DNA of 64,000 bases from the NCBI GenBank assembly GCA_034231615.1, contig CM067306.1, positions 44,212,094-44,276,093 on the forward strand. The letters are read 5' to 3'. The notes beneath the pieces are model-generated. The model did not search any database. It was not told the origin of the DNA and saw nothing but the letters and a program-made list of their open reading frames with translations. Made by a program: the position numbers and the translations under genes. This document shows, piece after piece, positions 52,520 to 63,446 of this stretch (within the stretch, counting starts at the first letter, position 1; every line of letters starts with the position of its first letter). This DNA is from Meghimatium bilineatum. Its lineage: Eukaryota > Mollusca > Gastropoda > Stylommatophora > Philomycidae.

Positions 52520-53591
52520 GTTTGACTTTCAAGTGACTAATGACGAACTTGAGAAAACAAAAGCAATTTTTGGAGGAGATATGTTGTTGCCTGAAAACTT
52601 TGTACATACTTCACCACCTCTTGTAGGAAATCTAAGTGCTGCATCAAGACAGAGGAAGCAGCAGTTGACTATTCAGGTCAATCCTCAGACAACACTTTTA
52701 TGTACAATGCTGGACATCACAGACCCAAATGCAAAATTTATTGGCAGAAGTTCCCAAGAGCTTCTGGATGAGAGTTCGGTTGACGTGGATACTGAGGGTG
52801 CAGTAGAGAATGATAGTGGTGATGATGTTGTTGTTGACAGTGGTGATGATGATGAGATGCCCAGCACTATTAATAGTAGCATGGATTTATCAGTAGAGTC
52901 TACCAATATGTCATCAAGGTGGGATAGTTATAATACAGCCAATGAGACATTGGACAGCTCAAATCAAAGATTACTCATACTTCCACCCATTACTTCTACC
53001 CCAGCCAAAAATAACTCTTTCAAGATGTCATCATTTAGTGTTCAAGTGGATGATAGTGATGAGGAGTTTCTATCAATCCTGTCTGCACAGAAGAGCAAAA
53101 ATCTTGACACATCGCCACAGTTTCAGTCAGAACCATTATGTGACATTAGTTCCCGTTCATCTGCCTTACCCTCCCATGGAGATGTGATAGACAGCATTTC
53201 ATGTTCAGAAGAGCTGCAAGCTCTATCCACAGATCAAATTGGCACAGACATTCAAATAGTGGTTAATGAAGGTGGAGACAACATGCATGTTGCCTCACAT
53301 TGCCATTTAGCACATTTGTCTGCTGAAAACAGGCTCAATTCATCATGCGAGCCATTATCCTTAAAGTCAGAGAGAACCAGTTTTGGTATGTCTGGTTTAT
53401 GTTTAGACTCATCAGAGATACCAAGTTTACTGTCTCACGATGAAGTTTCTCCTCTTAGCAAAAAGAGGAACAGCTTTGAACACCCTAACAACATAGATGA
53501 CCTTGGATCACAAGTTACAACAGCTGATGGTTCAACTGTGAAGAAGCTGAAGAGAAGAAATGTATCGGTGTACTCAGAACCGCTAGAATAA
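52520..53591 (+). CDS. DBR1: DBR1 terminal exon
   Basis: Follows acceptor CCCAG (52515-52519). The first base completes arginine, then 357 codons to TAA at 53589-53591. It begins FDFQVTNDELEKTKAIFGGD and MLLPENFVHTSPP, and contains QVNPQTTLLCTMLDITDPNA, equivalent to the INPQTT block that ends the folded C-terminal domain. After it comes a long serine- and acid-rich, probably disordered region (DSGDDVVVDSGDDDEMPS), as in other DBR1 proteins. The end has a basic stretch KKLKRRNVSVYSE, matching the conserved nuclear-localisation-like KK-KRRN of the family. The tail is longer than in human DBR1. Confidence 0.95.
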
Positions 53592-53735
53592 GCTTTTATC
53601 CTTTTACTGCTATGTTTGTTGTGTGTGATCATGATGGATGAATGTGATGAATGGCATAAAACAGAGAGGCATGCATAAATGATAACATAGTTTAGTACAA
53701 GACTAGGTAATAAATGAATTGGGGACATTCTTATG
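53592..53735 (+). other. DBR1: DBR1 3' untranslated region (putative)
   Basis: Begins after the stop. AATAAA at 53709-53714 is a candidate polyadenylation signal about 120 bases downstream; cleavage would be expected around 53725-53740. Confidence 0.6.
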
Positions 53736-55439
53736 TGTGTGTTATAATATGAAAAAAGTATGGCTGTAACATTTTTACAAGAGAGATGGAAAGTTCTTGA
53801 TTCTTGATTAGAAACTGGCCTCACAGCATGTGGGGCATTCCCATAAGTGCTCCTCCCTCTGTTCCAGCAGCCATCTGACTCGATGATGTTTCGAGTCTAA
53901 TGCAGCTGAAACAGACGTCGACATCAGGGCACAAGTCTGACCCTTGCGACAGGTTTCTTTGTTGTTCCGTCCAACCACACCGTGCCCGTAACTAGTTCAA
54001 GCACAATGTCGGCCTGTCAGAACAACATGGTAACTTATCGAAGGTTACAACTACGGGATTGTATAGATGACGTGCCATGAAGCTTCTATAAGAATTCTCT
54101 AAGAAGATAACGTCAATATAAAGACATGTCATCTACTAAGGTTTTCTGCTGCATGAGTGGTTTGTCTAGATGGAAAGTAGAAAGTAGAAAGGATTGTTCA
54201 CCATACAAATTATAAAGTATTGTATAAGGTGAAATGAAGAAATAATTCAAAGGTTCTCACCCTGTATTTTTGAAGTTGGGATCCCATTTTATTGAAATTG
54301 AAGCAATCACATATAATAGAAACAAAGTACCCAATACATTAAAATATGTCTTTTAATAAGGTATAAATACATTTGTCAGTATAATTTAATTTTTATTTAG
54401 GAATATATGTAACTTGATGCTTGAAATTCAAACACGTTAACAAGCTTCACAATTCATGGTTCAATTTTTGTTAATGTAAACCCCATGTAATTCTCACCAT
54501 TCAGTTTGTTTCTTGTTTTCATTTTCAAATGAAGTGTTGAAAATCCACTCTCGAAGAGATACGTAGAAGCAAAGATGAATATTGGAAATAAAAATTGGGT
54601 TCATGGGGAACAAAATTAATACTGTAAAATGCATTCAAATCTGGTATACACAGATTTCTGTAGTTTATGCATTGGAGACAAAGCGCATATGGTGTAGTAA
54701 TTTCCCATGGTACTTTTTGTGTTCTGTGTAGGACATGAAATGGTGGATTACTAATGTAAATGAATACGTTTAATAATAAATAAAAAAACAAACATAATCA
54801 CACATTTATTTTTCCTTTGAACAGTTTATAGCAATTAAACACAGCTCATGATCAAGGGATAACATTTTACATGGTAGATGTATTTATAATATGTAGCAGA
54901 AACATCACAGACAATAATAACAATCATATTAAGAGCACACTTTTTTTCTTTAAGCATTGATAATACCTATTGAATAATAACTAATGTATATTGATAACCG
55001 AACATATTTATATTGCCTAGAAAATCACTCCAGTAAAAAAAAAGTGCTAGCTTCAAGCACACCTTTAATAAGATATGCTAATAACTTTATATTGACAACA
55101 AAGAGTGGTCATAAGAATCAGAAACCAAATGGGATCTTTTTAACATATTAAACTGGAGCTTAGAGAGAGAGAGTTATGTGCTGTCACCTCATATTTGTAA
55201 TTAGTATAAGGAATTAATATGGAGATTCATATGAGATATTTATAAATAGATTTGCAACAGAAAGTCAAAGCAAAGAACTTAATGTGTATAGCCAAAAAAA
55301 TAAAGTAATGATAATAACAAACATAAATATTTTTCAGAATGCAACATCAAGTTGTATATAACTATATGGTATACAGGTATATTGGACCTGTCTGAAACAA
55401 TTCAATATGAAAATTATTTTATTGATTTTCATTGTAAGT
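53736..55439. other. Intergenic-looking DNA, no assigned gene
   Basis: The minus strand near 53815-53860 reads EHLWECPTC, a possible relic of a retroelement tail. The segment 54230-54790 contains a minus-strand frame (PWEITTPYALCLQCINYRNL, then NFVPHEPNFYFQYSSLLL) that looks like worn repeat sequence but matches no family I can name. Confidence 0.4.
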
Positions 55440-55910
55440 AAGGCACATAGTCTCTACTACTTCGTGTTCATCACAAATGGGTTTCATGCAAATGTTGTTT
55501 TCGCTTCAGGTCTTGACAGATACAGCAAGAACCAATGAAGGGAGGTAATTGAAGGCCAACTACTGCTTCTGATTTCACCACAATGCATCATTCAAGCACC
55601 ATTTCTACTACAACTTGAAGAAAATGGCTTCTCATTAACATTTGGCTTGCACTATAAGTTTCAATTGCATGCATACATAGCTGATAGGCAAGATCTTTGA
55701 AGAATGCTCTTTGTTGATATGTTGTCTTGAGCCATGTGTTGTGTTCTCTTTTGATGATGTAGGACCCAGTGACATCAAATATATTGTAGAAAAATGCCAG
55801 AGGCCAACACAATGTATGTCATTTCACAGTGTACTCTGATTTGTTCTTCTTTGGCACATATTGTAAATGAATAAGGTTGTGAAGTTGGTTTGCTCAGCGT
55901 TTACCTTCTC
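55440..55910 (-). pseudogene. piggyBac transposase C-terminal fragment, third copy
   Basis: Minus strand: NMCAKEEQ-type start, then CWPLAFFYNIFDVTGSYIIK, TTYQQRAFFKDLAYQLCMHA, IE, and downstream SCCICQDLKRKQHLHETH with CDEHEVVETMC in a shifted frame. WPLAFFYN-DV (third-acid helix region), the R-FFK-LA-QL block and the cysteine-rich end are in piggyBac order. It belongs to a different subfamily from the 42 kb and 49 kb copies. No termini or TTAA pair were identified. From 55911 to 57124 nothing else is assigned. Confidence 0.6.
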
Positions 55911-58900
55911 ATCAGTCATTCATTCTCATGTGCCATGTGCTCACAAGTTGACACACATGTGGGGTGATAACATATAAGTTTATTATACATCAGCAAATAT
56001 TCTTAAAACATCAAGTTCATGAATGGCACCACATACAATTATAATCTATTGCTGTTTTCTATACTCTACTAAGTATGTTGTTCATGTAGTATTATTATCA
56101 ATTAGGAAGTTCAAGGACACTCAGATAATATTACTTGCTCACAGGCATAATGATTTCATCAAAAAATTCAATTATATTTTCTATTCATGTTTACACACTT
56201 TGTCAGAAATCCGACTCTAATTCGAATCGTATTTACACTATGCCTAAACAATGTATCATACCTCAAAATCACTTAAGCTTCACCCTGTTGTCTTGGCAAA
56301 ACCAGAGTGTATCTTCATGTGTTTTCAAGTCCCACGAAAGTCTCCAATTCTAGACACAGTAGCAATCTGCCATTCGCTTGTCTCTTCTCTATCAAGTTTC
56401 TCTTATGCCTATTCTGGTCTTAAATGCCTTGCTGATCTAACTTCATCTCCTATTTGCTTTCTTGCTTCCTCTATCCTGTTTGATTATTGACCCCTGAAAT
56501 TTTTTTACATGAGAGTCTTGATCCAATTCGCTTATTCCACAGCCATCATAGTTCTTGGATAACTTTAGGCAAGAGCAAGGCATTTTCCATAGAGGGAGGG
56601 ATCTATCCATACCCCATAATCGTGTGGTGCCCCCCTATGTCATTTCTTGGCAGCTTTGTGTGATAACAATGCCACTATAATTTTTTTGTATTGTAAAAGC
56701 ATGAGTATCCGTCTAGTGCTGCTATGGGAACCAGGCGCTATTTACCTTGGACAGACTTAAAGTTGCAGTTCACTCCATAACTATGTAAAATTACATAACA
56801 CTCATATCATGTCATCTTTCATGTGTGCCATGGACAATATTTTCAGGTGTTCAAAGACTGGCAAATCAGGTGAAGTTCAAAGGTTGAAAGCTCCCTTGTT
56901 GAACTCATCATTACTTAAACATCAACATGGTCAGTCCTGATGTCACCATTACTGGTACAATATGAACAGACTGCTGCATCATGATTGTAGGCAAAATTTG
57001 TCAATTTTACAGGAAGTAGGCTCTCTAAATTGCTGTTCATCATTGTCCAGATGTCTCATATTGGTGCAGCTTTGTCTTTTCTATTTTCATGCATTCTGCA
57101 CATGCATTTTCATTGTAAAATCTAATAAATCTGAGCATCATCATGAATCATTGACAGACATGGTTGCCCATAATATAAAAGGCGGAGCATCAGCATTCCA
57201 CATATCATCCAGAATGGTGTAGGTTTCCTAGTCAATCCAAACAAAGCGAAATACATCACAGACATAGAGTACATTTCAGAAAGGATAATACGGATACAAC
57301 TAATAGAATAGGAAAGAACAACTACACTAATCCAAATATACACAACTTGCAATGACAATGACAAAATAGAAGAAAATACTGAATTTTTCGAAAGCCTATC
57401 AGATGTCCTAAACAAGATTAACAACAAAGATGAGTGATTTTACAGAATGGGTGATTTCAATGGGAGAATAGGGAAGAAAAGAGCTTGCCGTGAACACTGT
57501 TTAGGCAATTTCGGGGACACAACAACAGAACGATATAGTAACGGAGAACTAGTCAATATATGCCTAGAACATGGACAAATTCTTTTTACCAACACAGACG
57601 AAGCCATATACAAACATGATATAAATGGGACAACTTACTACAATCTTCACAAATTAATTTCATTCTCATTAGACAAAGACATAAATACACATCACGGATG
57701 CAAGAGTTTCCCAAATATAGACATTAATACAGATCACAGACCTGTTATACTCACTGAGAAAAGAGAACAAACAAGAACAACACAAAGAAAAGAATCAAGA
57801 CAATGGCAGCAAAAAAGTTCTAAACTTGAAAGCACCGGAGGACACAGAAAAAAGTGATGAACTGTGCAAGGAAATTCCTCAAATTTTTCGTACCTACCAA
57901 AAGAAACTGATAACATCCAAAAAATATGGATCATTTTCAAAAATGCAACGTTAAAACTACAAAACATATGCGGCACAAGACATCCCAAAAAGACAAGAAA
58001 ACATCATGGTGGAGTGTAGAGATACAAAAAGTTACACAACAGAAAAAACGTTTCCAGAAATGGCTGCAATCCAAACATCATGATGACTATTTACAATATC
58101 GACTTGCTAGAAAGAATGTCAAGATTGTAATCAAAGAAGCAAAAGTTAGTTCATGGAAAACATTTAACTGACATATGTAAAACAAACCCAAGAGAATTTT
58201 TCTAAAGTATTAAATCTATGCGAGTAAGAGAAGAGAGCTATACTCCCATAACAATCATCAATGATAAAAATGGCAAACCATTAGTGAAAAGCATGAATAG
58301 AAAAGCAAGATGGAACACTTCCAGGAATTATACAACCCAACAATAACAACAGAATATAGACCCACTCAAAAAGATATAGAAGCCACAGAACCGAGATACT
58401 AAATCGAGAAATAGAAGAAGCCTTAAAACATAGCCCAAGTAATAAATCACCAGGAGAGGACGGTATACCAAGCGAAGCAATAAAAGCATGTAGAAACACG
58501 GGTCCAGTGGTTAGCCAGACTATTCACAATAGCCTAGTCATAAAGAAAAGTATCAGACGACTGGCAAAAATCAGTAATTGTACCACTATGGAAAAACAAA
58601 GGTAATAAGAGAGAGTGTGAATCATATAGAGGCATCTCCTTAGTAAGTCAACAGGTAAAATCTACGCAAAAATAATAGAACAGAGAATGTGATACATTGC
58701 AGAACCACAGTTTGGCTTCAGAAGTGGAGCAAGCTGTACAGATGCACTTTTCACACTGAGACAACTGAGTGAAAAATCAATCGAATACAATCAAGATTTA
58801 AACACAGGATTTGTAGACCTGGAAAAGGCATTCGACAGAGTAGATAGAAACATTCTATGGGAAACCTTAGAAATGTATAACATCAGAGGACAACTGTTAG

Positions 58901-58957
58901 ATAATATAAAAGCAATATATATCAAAATGGCAAAGCTCAGTAAGAACAACAGATGGA

Positions 58958-59257
58958 ATGACTGAACTTTTTGAAACAAGATCTGGAGTAAGACAAAGAT
59001 GTGTACTTTCACCCCTACTTTTCAACATATACATGAACAGAATAATAAAAGAAGCTCATATAAACAAAGAGGAAAACATTGCAAATAATCCTGATGAGGA
59101 ACTAAATAATGAAATCAATGAACTATTATTTGCTGATGATCAAAGTTTAATATACAAAGATGAGGAAGCTTTGCAAAAGCACATCAATGCATTGCTGTTA
59201 GCATGTCAGAAGTACAACATGAAAATTAATGTTAAAAAAACCCCCAGAAGTTATTAA
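58958..59257 (+). pseudogene. RT palm frame of the 57-60 kb RTE
   Basis: Open frame with SGVRQRCVLSPLLFNIYMNR, EEL-NEINELLFADDQSLIY and LACQKYNMKINVKKT. A one-base insertion in an A run at about 59235 ends it and moves the reading to the next frame. Confidence 0.85.
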
Positions 59258-59867
59258 AATTAGCAAGTCTTCAACACCAATGAATATAACAATAGATAAC
59301 ACCAAAGTGAAACAAGCCAAAGAATTTAAATATCTAGGCAGTATTTTTTCCGAAGATGGAAGACAAGACAGAGAAATAGAAACAAGGTGCCAGAAAGCAA
59401 ACACAGTGACTTACCAACTTTCACCATTACTTCTTCATCCAAAGATCAAGATGGAAATTAAAAAGCAAATAATATCTACAATTTTTATACCAACACTGTG
59501 CTACCAATGTCAAACATGGTCTTTAACAGCTTCGCAGCAAAGAAAAATCGTCACATGTGAAATGAAGTGTCTGAGAAAAGCTGCAATGGTTACCAAACTA
59601 GATAAAATAAGAAATGAAGAAATTAGGAAAAGAGTTGGTACAGTATCATGTATTAAACATATTGAGAGACAGCAAGTAAAATGGTTTAGTCACCTTATGA
59701 GAATGAAGCCAAACCAAATACCAATAAGAGCATGTAACAAAAGAATATCCAGGTGTAAGGCCAAAGGTAGACCAAGGAAACAGTGGATAGAAAACATCAA
59801 GATAGCCGAACAAACATGGACTAAATGCAACCTCTACGACACATCTGGCCTTGGAACGACAGCTTAA
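59229..59867 (+). pseudogene. RT thumb and C-terminal tail of the 57-60 kb RTE
   Basis: A 212-codon open frame from EVIKISKSSTPMNITIDN through AKEFKYLGSIFSEDGRQDRE, MEIKKQIISTIFIPTLCYQC, KCLRKAAMVTKLDKIRNEEI and RKQWIENIKIAEQTWTKCNL to TTA and a stop. The tail resembles that at 63447-64000 on the other strand (about 90 percent by eye). Confidence 0.9.
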
Positions 59868-60009
59868 GCTCCCACCCCTACGCTTAACGGCAAGTGTGAA
59901 TGCGATCAACAATCATTCACCTTGGGATAGACAATCCAGAATCTCTTTATTTTCTCTGTTCAAACTAGCAGCAATCAGCATGGCCATAATGCATCAGGTT
60001 CATTTTCAG

Positions 60010-60480
60010 TAAATGGTTTGAAAGATGTTTTTGGTGGCCTTTTGGAATAATCAGGAAATCTTTGTTCACGTTGATTGTTGCAAGCCACACAAACTCTCAG
60101 CTTTTCCAGAAATGATTTCTCATTATATGGTGTAATATATTTATGGAGTCATTGATTTGAATAGCTTTTTGGTTGTATACAAATTGCTGCAAGCCACCTA
60201 TTTTCCATAAGATACTACAAAATCTTGTTTGTACACTTTGCGGTGGATCACTATGCCATTGAGTTCCAACCTAGCAATCCAAATATTATTCACACTTTGA
60301 TACATGGGCTCATCCTCAACACTTTTGTCTGAGTTCCTGTTCTATGACCATTCTTGTTCGATGTATGGGTCTTTTTCAGTTGAAACAGCTTGTGGTACAT
60401 AGCTTTTGTCACCAGATGCAATATATGGTTCTTTCTTATATTCAGAATTAGATTCTTCAATCATTCTTATCTCATATCTT
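60010..60480 (-). pseudogene. Unrecognised coding-like remnant
   Basis: Two minus-strand stretches look like protein. The first is acidic: RMIEESNSEYKKEPYIASGD, then AVSTEKDPYIEQEW, a stop, and DKSVEDEPMYQSVNNIWIAR with VSYGK. The second, in another frame, reads YNEKSFLEKLRVCVACNNQR, EQRFPDYSKRPPKTSFKPFT. The acidic lead and CVAC pair would fit a DNA transposon ORF, but I do not recognise the family. At least three in-frame stops are present. Confidence 0.35.
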
Positions 60481-60619
60481 CAGATATCATTGAAAACCTT
60501 TAGGACAAACCATAACACATAGGAAGAGGCTATATGAAACAGAGATGCATTGATTTTTGCAATAAAAAAAGGTCAAAAATTTTGTGGGGAAAAAAATAGA
60601 AATGCAGCAGCTTAATTAA

Positions 60620-60830
60620 CAGCAGAGTCGGGCTAGAAAGACGAGATCACAGAGATCCTCCCATGCCGGCACTGTCCAAGGGCATTTGGGATCATAAGCC
60701 ATGGTAGGCTTCTCACCTACCTACGAATTATAGACAAGGAGATAACTTTATCTGAATTTCATAAGGTGGGTGTAATAAATAAGCATTATCTCTTGTGATA
60801 GACGAACAACAAATGAGAAAACATTCTCCG
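60620..60830 (+). pseudogene. Relic of the C2H2-type retroelement tail
   Basis: DNA similarity to 471-660 and to the minus strand of 30834-31000: TGTCCAAGGGCATTT, GGATCATAAGCCAT, TCTGAATTTCATAAG-TGG and TTGTGATAGACGAAC. The cysteine pair can be guessed (PMPALSKGI) but no clean frame remains. From 60831 to 61139 nothing is recognised. Confidence 0.55.
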
Positions 60831-61649
60831 GACTACATCCTGCTCATCTTCAGAGGTTTGAAAACAAATACAAAACATTTAAATGCTTTTTTTTCCCAAA
60901 TGTATATTCACTTTGTGTCCATGTTTGTCTAAATTTTATTTTCAAGAGTGATTCTCCAAAGCTGTACATAGTCTCACACCTTCTGTTAATCACTTTCTTG
61001 GCATAATACTATCATCCTTTCTGCCTCGAGTCATATTCTGTGCTTCAAAACATTAACATTTCATTTTAACTTTTCCATGGTGCATATTTAATCTACATCA
61101 GTCAGAAATGTACAGATTTTTATTGGTACTTACAAACAGTATGGGTGCATGGTAGAGAGGTTAGAATGTTGGTTAGAACTGTGAGGTCAAGATTTCGGCT
61201 GCTGGTAAGGCACCAGTTTTTTTTTCTATTGGAGGATAATTTGAAAACATCCACCCCATACATATAGTGGCAAAAGCCAAGGCATGTAACCTTTATCACA
61301 CAGCTACAAGTTCCTACATGTAGTAATGGCTTTTTAAAAATAAAATAAAGGCAGCACTCAATTTTAATCTCAATGTGTATCATCAAATTACGATGGCTGC
61401 GCAATGCAGAAATTATTTATTCAATATTACTGTCAGGAAATATGTTGTGTTCATACTGACAGAAAATAGCTGTACGCTTTGCCATTGTTGTGTGATAAAA
61501 TCATGTGATCATCAAGCAAATTCATGATTTGTATATTTTTAATATAAAATTTTGTCTGTAACATACTTTTTCTATGCTTAACTTCAGCTTTCAGTGACAA
61601 TGTCTATTAAAATGGTATTAATATCAAGTTGGCAGGACAAAGTTATAAT

Positions 61650-61910
61650 AATAATAATACCCATAACCTGTCAGTCGTAAGGGTGTCACATTGAGATATC
61701 TTATACAAAATAGATCTTCACAAATCTCTATCCTTCACCATTCTCATGAGTTTTGTAAACGTCATACCCTGTCCAGTCCTTGATATTATCCAGCCATCTT
61801 CTTCTGGCCATCTTGTCTTCCTCCACTGTACATTGAAGAACGAACATATTTTGTCATTGAGGAATGTCTCATCACGTGCCCGCTAAGTTTCACGATTGTT
61901 AAAAGTGGTT
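61650..61910 (-). pseudogene. RTE-like tail, worn
   Basis: Minus strand: KLSGHVMRHSSMTKYV, then MARRRWLDNIKDWTGYDVYK, T and ending LRLTGYG. Post-RT tail of the subfamily also found at 62690-63360. From 61911 to 62689 no feature was recognised, apart from a possible short inverted pair (GGAATCCTTCTATAAGGGC near 62080 and its partner near 62215). Confidence 0.6.
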
Positions 61911-62689
61911 CTTGTTGACCCGGTAATATATTCTATCAGGACAGAGTTACCAACACTGGGACCTTGCACAGATAAAAGTTCCCAAAAGCACTCTCCATGC
62001 TTTGTCACAGAAGACTCAAGTGGCTGGACAATGTTCAGAGGATGAGCATCAGTGCCACGCATAACAATAACAAATACTGTGGAATCCTTCTATAAGGGCT
62101 TCCTTTTATAACAAATTTTCCTCGCTAGCAACACTTTTCAAAATCCCCAATTATATTTATTCCTTATACTGTATCCATAGAATTTCTGTTGTTACATACA
62201 TATTTTGACAGCCCGCACAAAGTTATTATAATGGAATTTGACTAATTGTATACAAATTTTGATTATTCCATAAATATTTAGTTTGTCTGGACTAATTTGT
62301 TGTACATTTATTGGTTTCTCCTGTAATGCAAGAGGATATATGCACTAATTCTAAAATGGAATGTAGAAACAAGTGATCAAAGTCCCAATGACTAAGCTTC
62401 ATGAAAATAGGTTTCCATCTACACAGTGCATAATATGTCTTATTAAAACAGTGCTCATTGAGAATGTGACTTGTCTGTATTTTCCCATATGAAAGATAGC
62501 TCTGAGACCATTACATTTAAATCTCTATAAAAATTGGTATGGAAAAACAAAATATGTACCGTATATAATAACCTGAATTCACTATATACAATGGTTTGGG
62601 TCTTATTATATAATATAGTCAAATTCGTACCTGTTTCACATGGGAGCACAAAGAGCCCTTTCAAACACCTCTATCCTCAGTCATTTGAA

Positions 62690-62885
62690 ATGTACAAAAA
62701 AATCAAGTCCCCACCATTCCTTGATGTTATCAATCCAGGATTTCCATTTACCCTCAACTGTTCCTTGCAAAATAGTTTTAGAAAGTGAGTATTGTCTCAT
62801 TACAAATCCAAACCAAACAAGGTTAGGTCATTTCACCACTGCCAAGAGTGGTTCTTGATAACCTGTAAGATTGTTTATTTCTTAT
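62690..62885 (-). pseudogene. RTE-like tail, second tandem copy
   Basis: Minus strand: NNLTGYQEPLLAVVK, LVWFGFVMRQYSLSKTILQG and TVEGKWKSWIDNIKEWWGLD. SKTILQGTVEG-WIDNIKEW is diagnostic. It is followed at once on the same strand by another copy of the same region. Confidence 0.7.
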
Positions 62886-62894
62886 CCTATAATC

Positions 62895-63360
62895 CCTTAA
62901 CCCGTCAGGATTGTAGGGGTTCCACATTGGTTGCTTAAGCACAGTCTTCCAATAATTTCTAATTTCAGTGATGCAAGATGAGTAAGAAAAAATCTTGTCT
63001 TGTCCAGTCCTTGATGTTGTCTGTCCATGCTTTTATTTTCCATCTTCTTCTTCCACCTTCAACAGTTCCCTGCAGTAATGTTTTTGACAAGTAATTATGT
63101 TGACACACATGTCCAAACTGTGCTAGTAGCTTGTTTATTTGCTGCTGTACAAATATATATGCCTTGTGTTCTATATAACTAATTCTTCATAAATGTCTAT
63201 AGCACTTGTATTCAAAAGTATGAATTTTTCTATGTCTGCATTGAGTTTCTGGCTTTCACATTCATATAAAAGTATACTCAGCAATAGTGATATGAATAGA
63301 TTGATCTTTACTGTAATACTGATTTTACTTTTCCAAATCGTATTCAACCTTGCCAACGAA
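62895..63360 (-). pseudogene. RTE-like tail, first tandem copy
   Basis: Minus strand: ISITVKINLFISLLLSILLY, ECESQKLNADIEKFILLNTS, then a frameshift and QINKLLAQFGHVCQHNYLSK, TLLQGTVEGGRRRWKIKAWT, DNIKDWTRQDF. The block ECESQKLNADIEK corresponds to YGCESWTLNADTEK. It ends near LEDCA, and its 3' DNA (AACCCGTCAGGATTGTAGGG) resembles that at 61660. Confidence 0.7.
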
Positions 63361-63446
63361 TTGTCATTATAACATATTTAAGGCCCAAGAAATGTGAATG
63401 CAGTAACTTCTTCCAATTAATAACTGTTTAACCATATATGCATTGT

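Larger units (their letters stand above)
5624..53735 (+). other. DBR1: DBR1 gene, partial (5' exon(s) not in window)
   Basis: Six exons encode about 603 residues of the RNA lariat debranching enzyme, a nuclear metallophosphoesterase that cuts the 2'-5' bond of excised intron lariats. All five exon junctions keep frame. The missing N-terminus would hold the first metal-binding residues (the C-x-H and GDFQ motifs of the family) and was searched for in 1-5623 without success. Introns are 5749-21661, 21930-26226, 26351-28799, 28881-44595 and 44739-52519. A candidate polyadenylation signal AATAAA lies at 53709-53714. Expression cannot be judged from sequence alone, but every exon is open and conserved, so the gene looks functional. 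Confidence 0.95.
57125..59935 (+). mobile_element. Near full-length RTE-like retroelement
   Basis: One ORF can be followed through several frames. Endonuclease: GVGFLVNPNKAKYI, YISERIIRIQLIE, FYRMGDFNGRIGKK and the DHRPV end (57230-57740). Linker: TSWWSVEIQKVTQQKKRFQK. RT: HSPSNKSPGEDGIPSEAIKA, PQFGFRSGASCTDALFTLRQ, NTGFVDLEKAFDRVDRNILW (motif A), SGVRQRCVLSPLLFNIYMNR (motif B), ELLFADDQSLIYKDEEALQK (catalytic box), NVKKT and KEFKYLGSIFSEDGRQD. C-terminal tail: IFIPTLCYQCQTWSL, IERQQVKWFSHLMRMKPNQI and GRPRKQWIENIKI. FADD and the GDFNG motif are intact; at least six frameshifts or stops break it. Motif B has R in place of the usual G (RQRC). Confidence 0.85.

Noticed and set aside
61140-61380. 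Possible second tRNA-derived SINE (GGTAGAGAGGTTAGA, then AGGTCAAGATTTC)
   Set aside because: Promoter-like words are weak, and no body shared with the SINE at 8048-8292 was seen.
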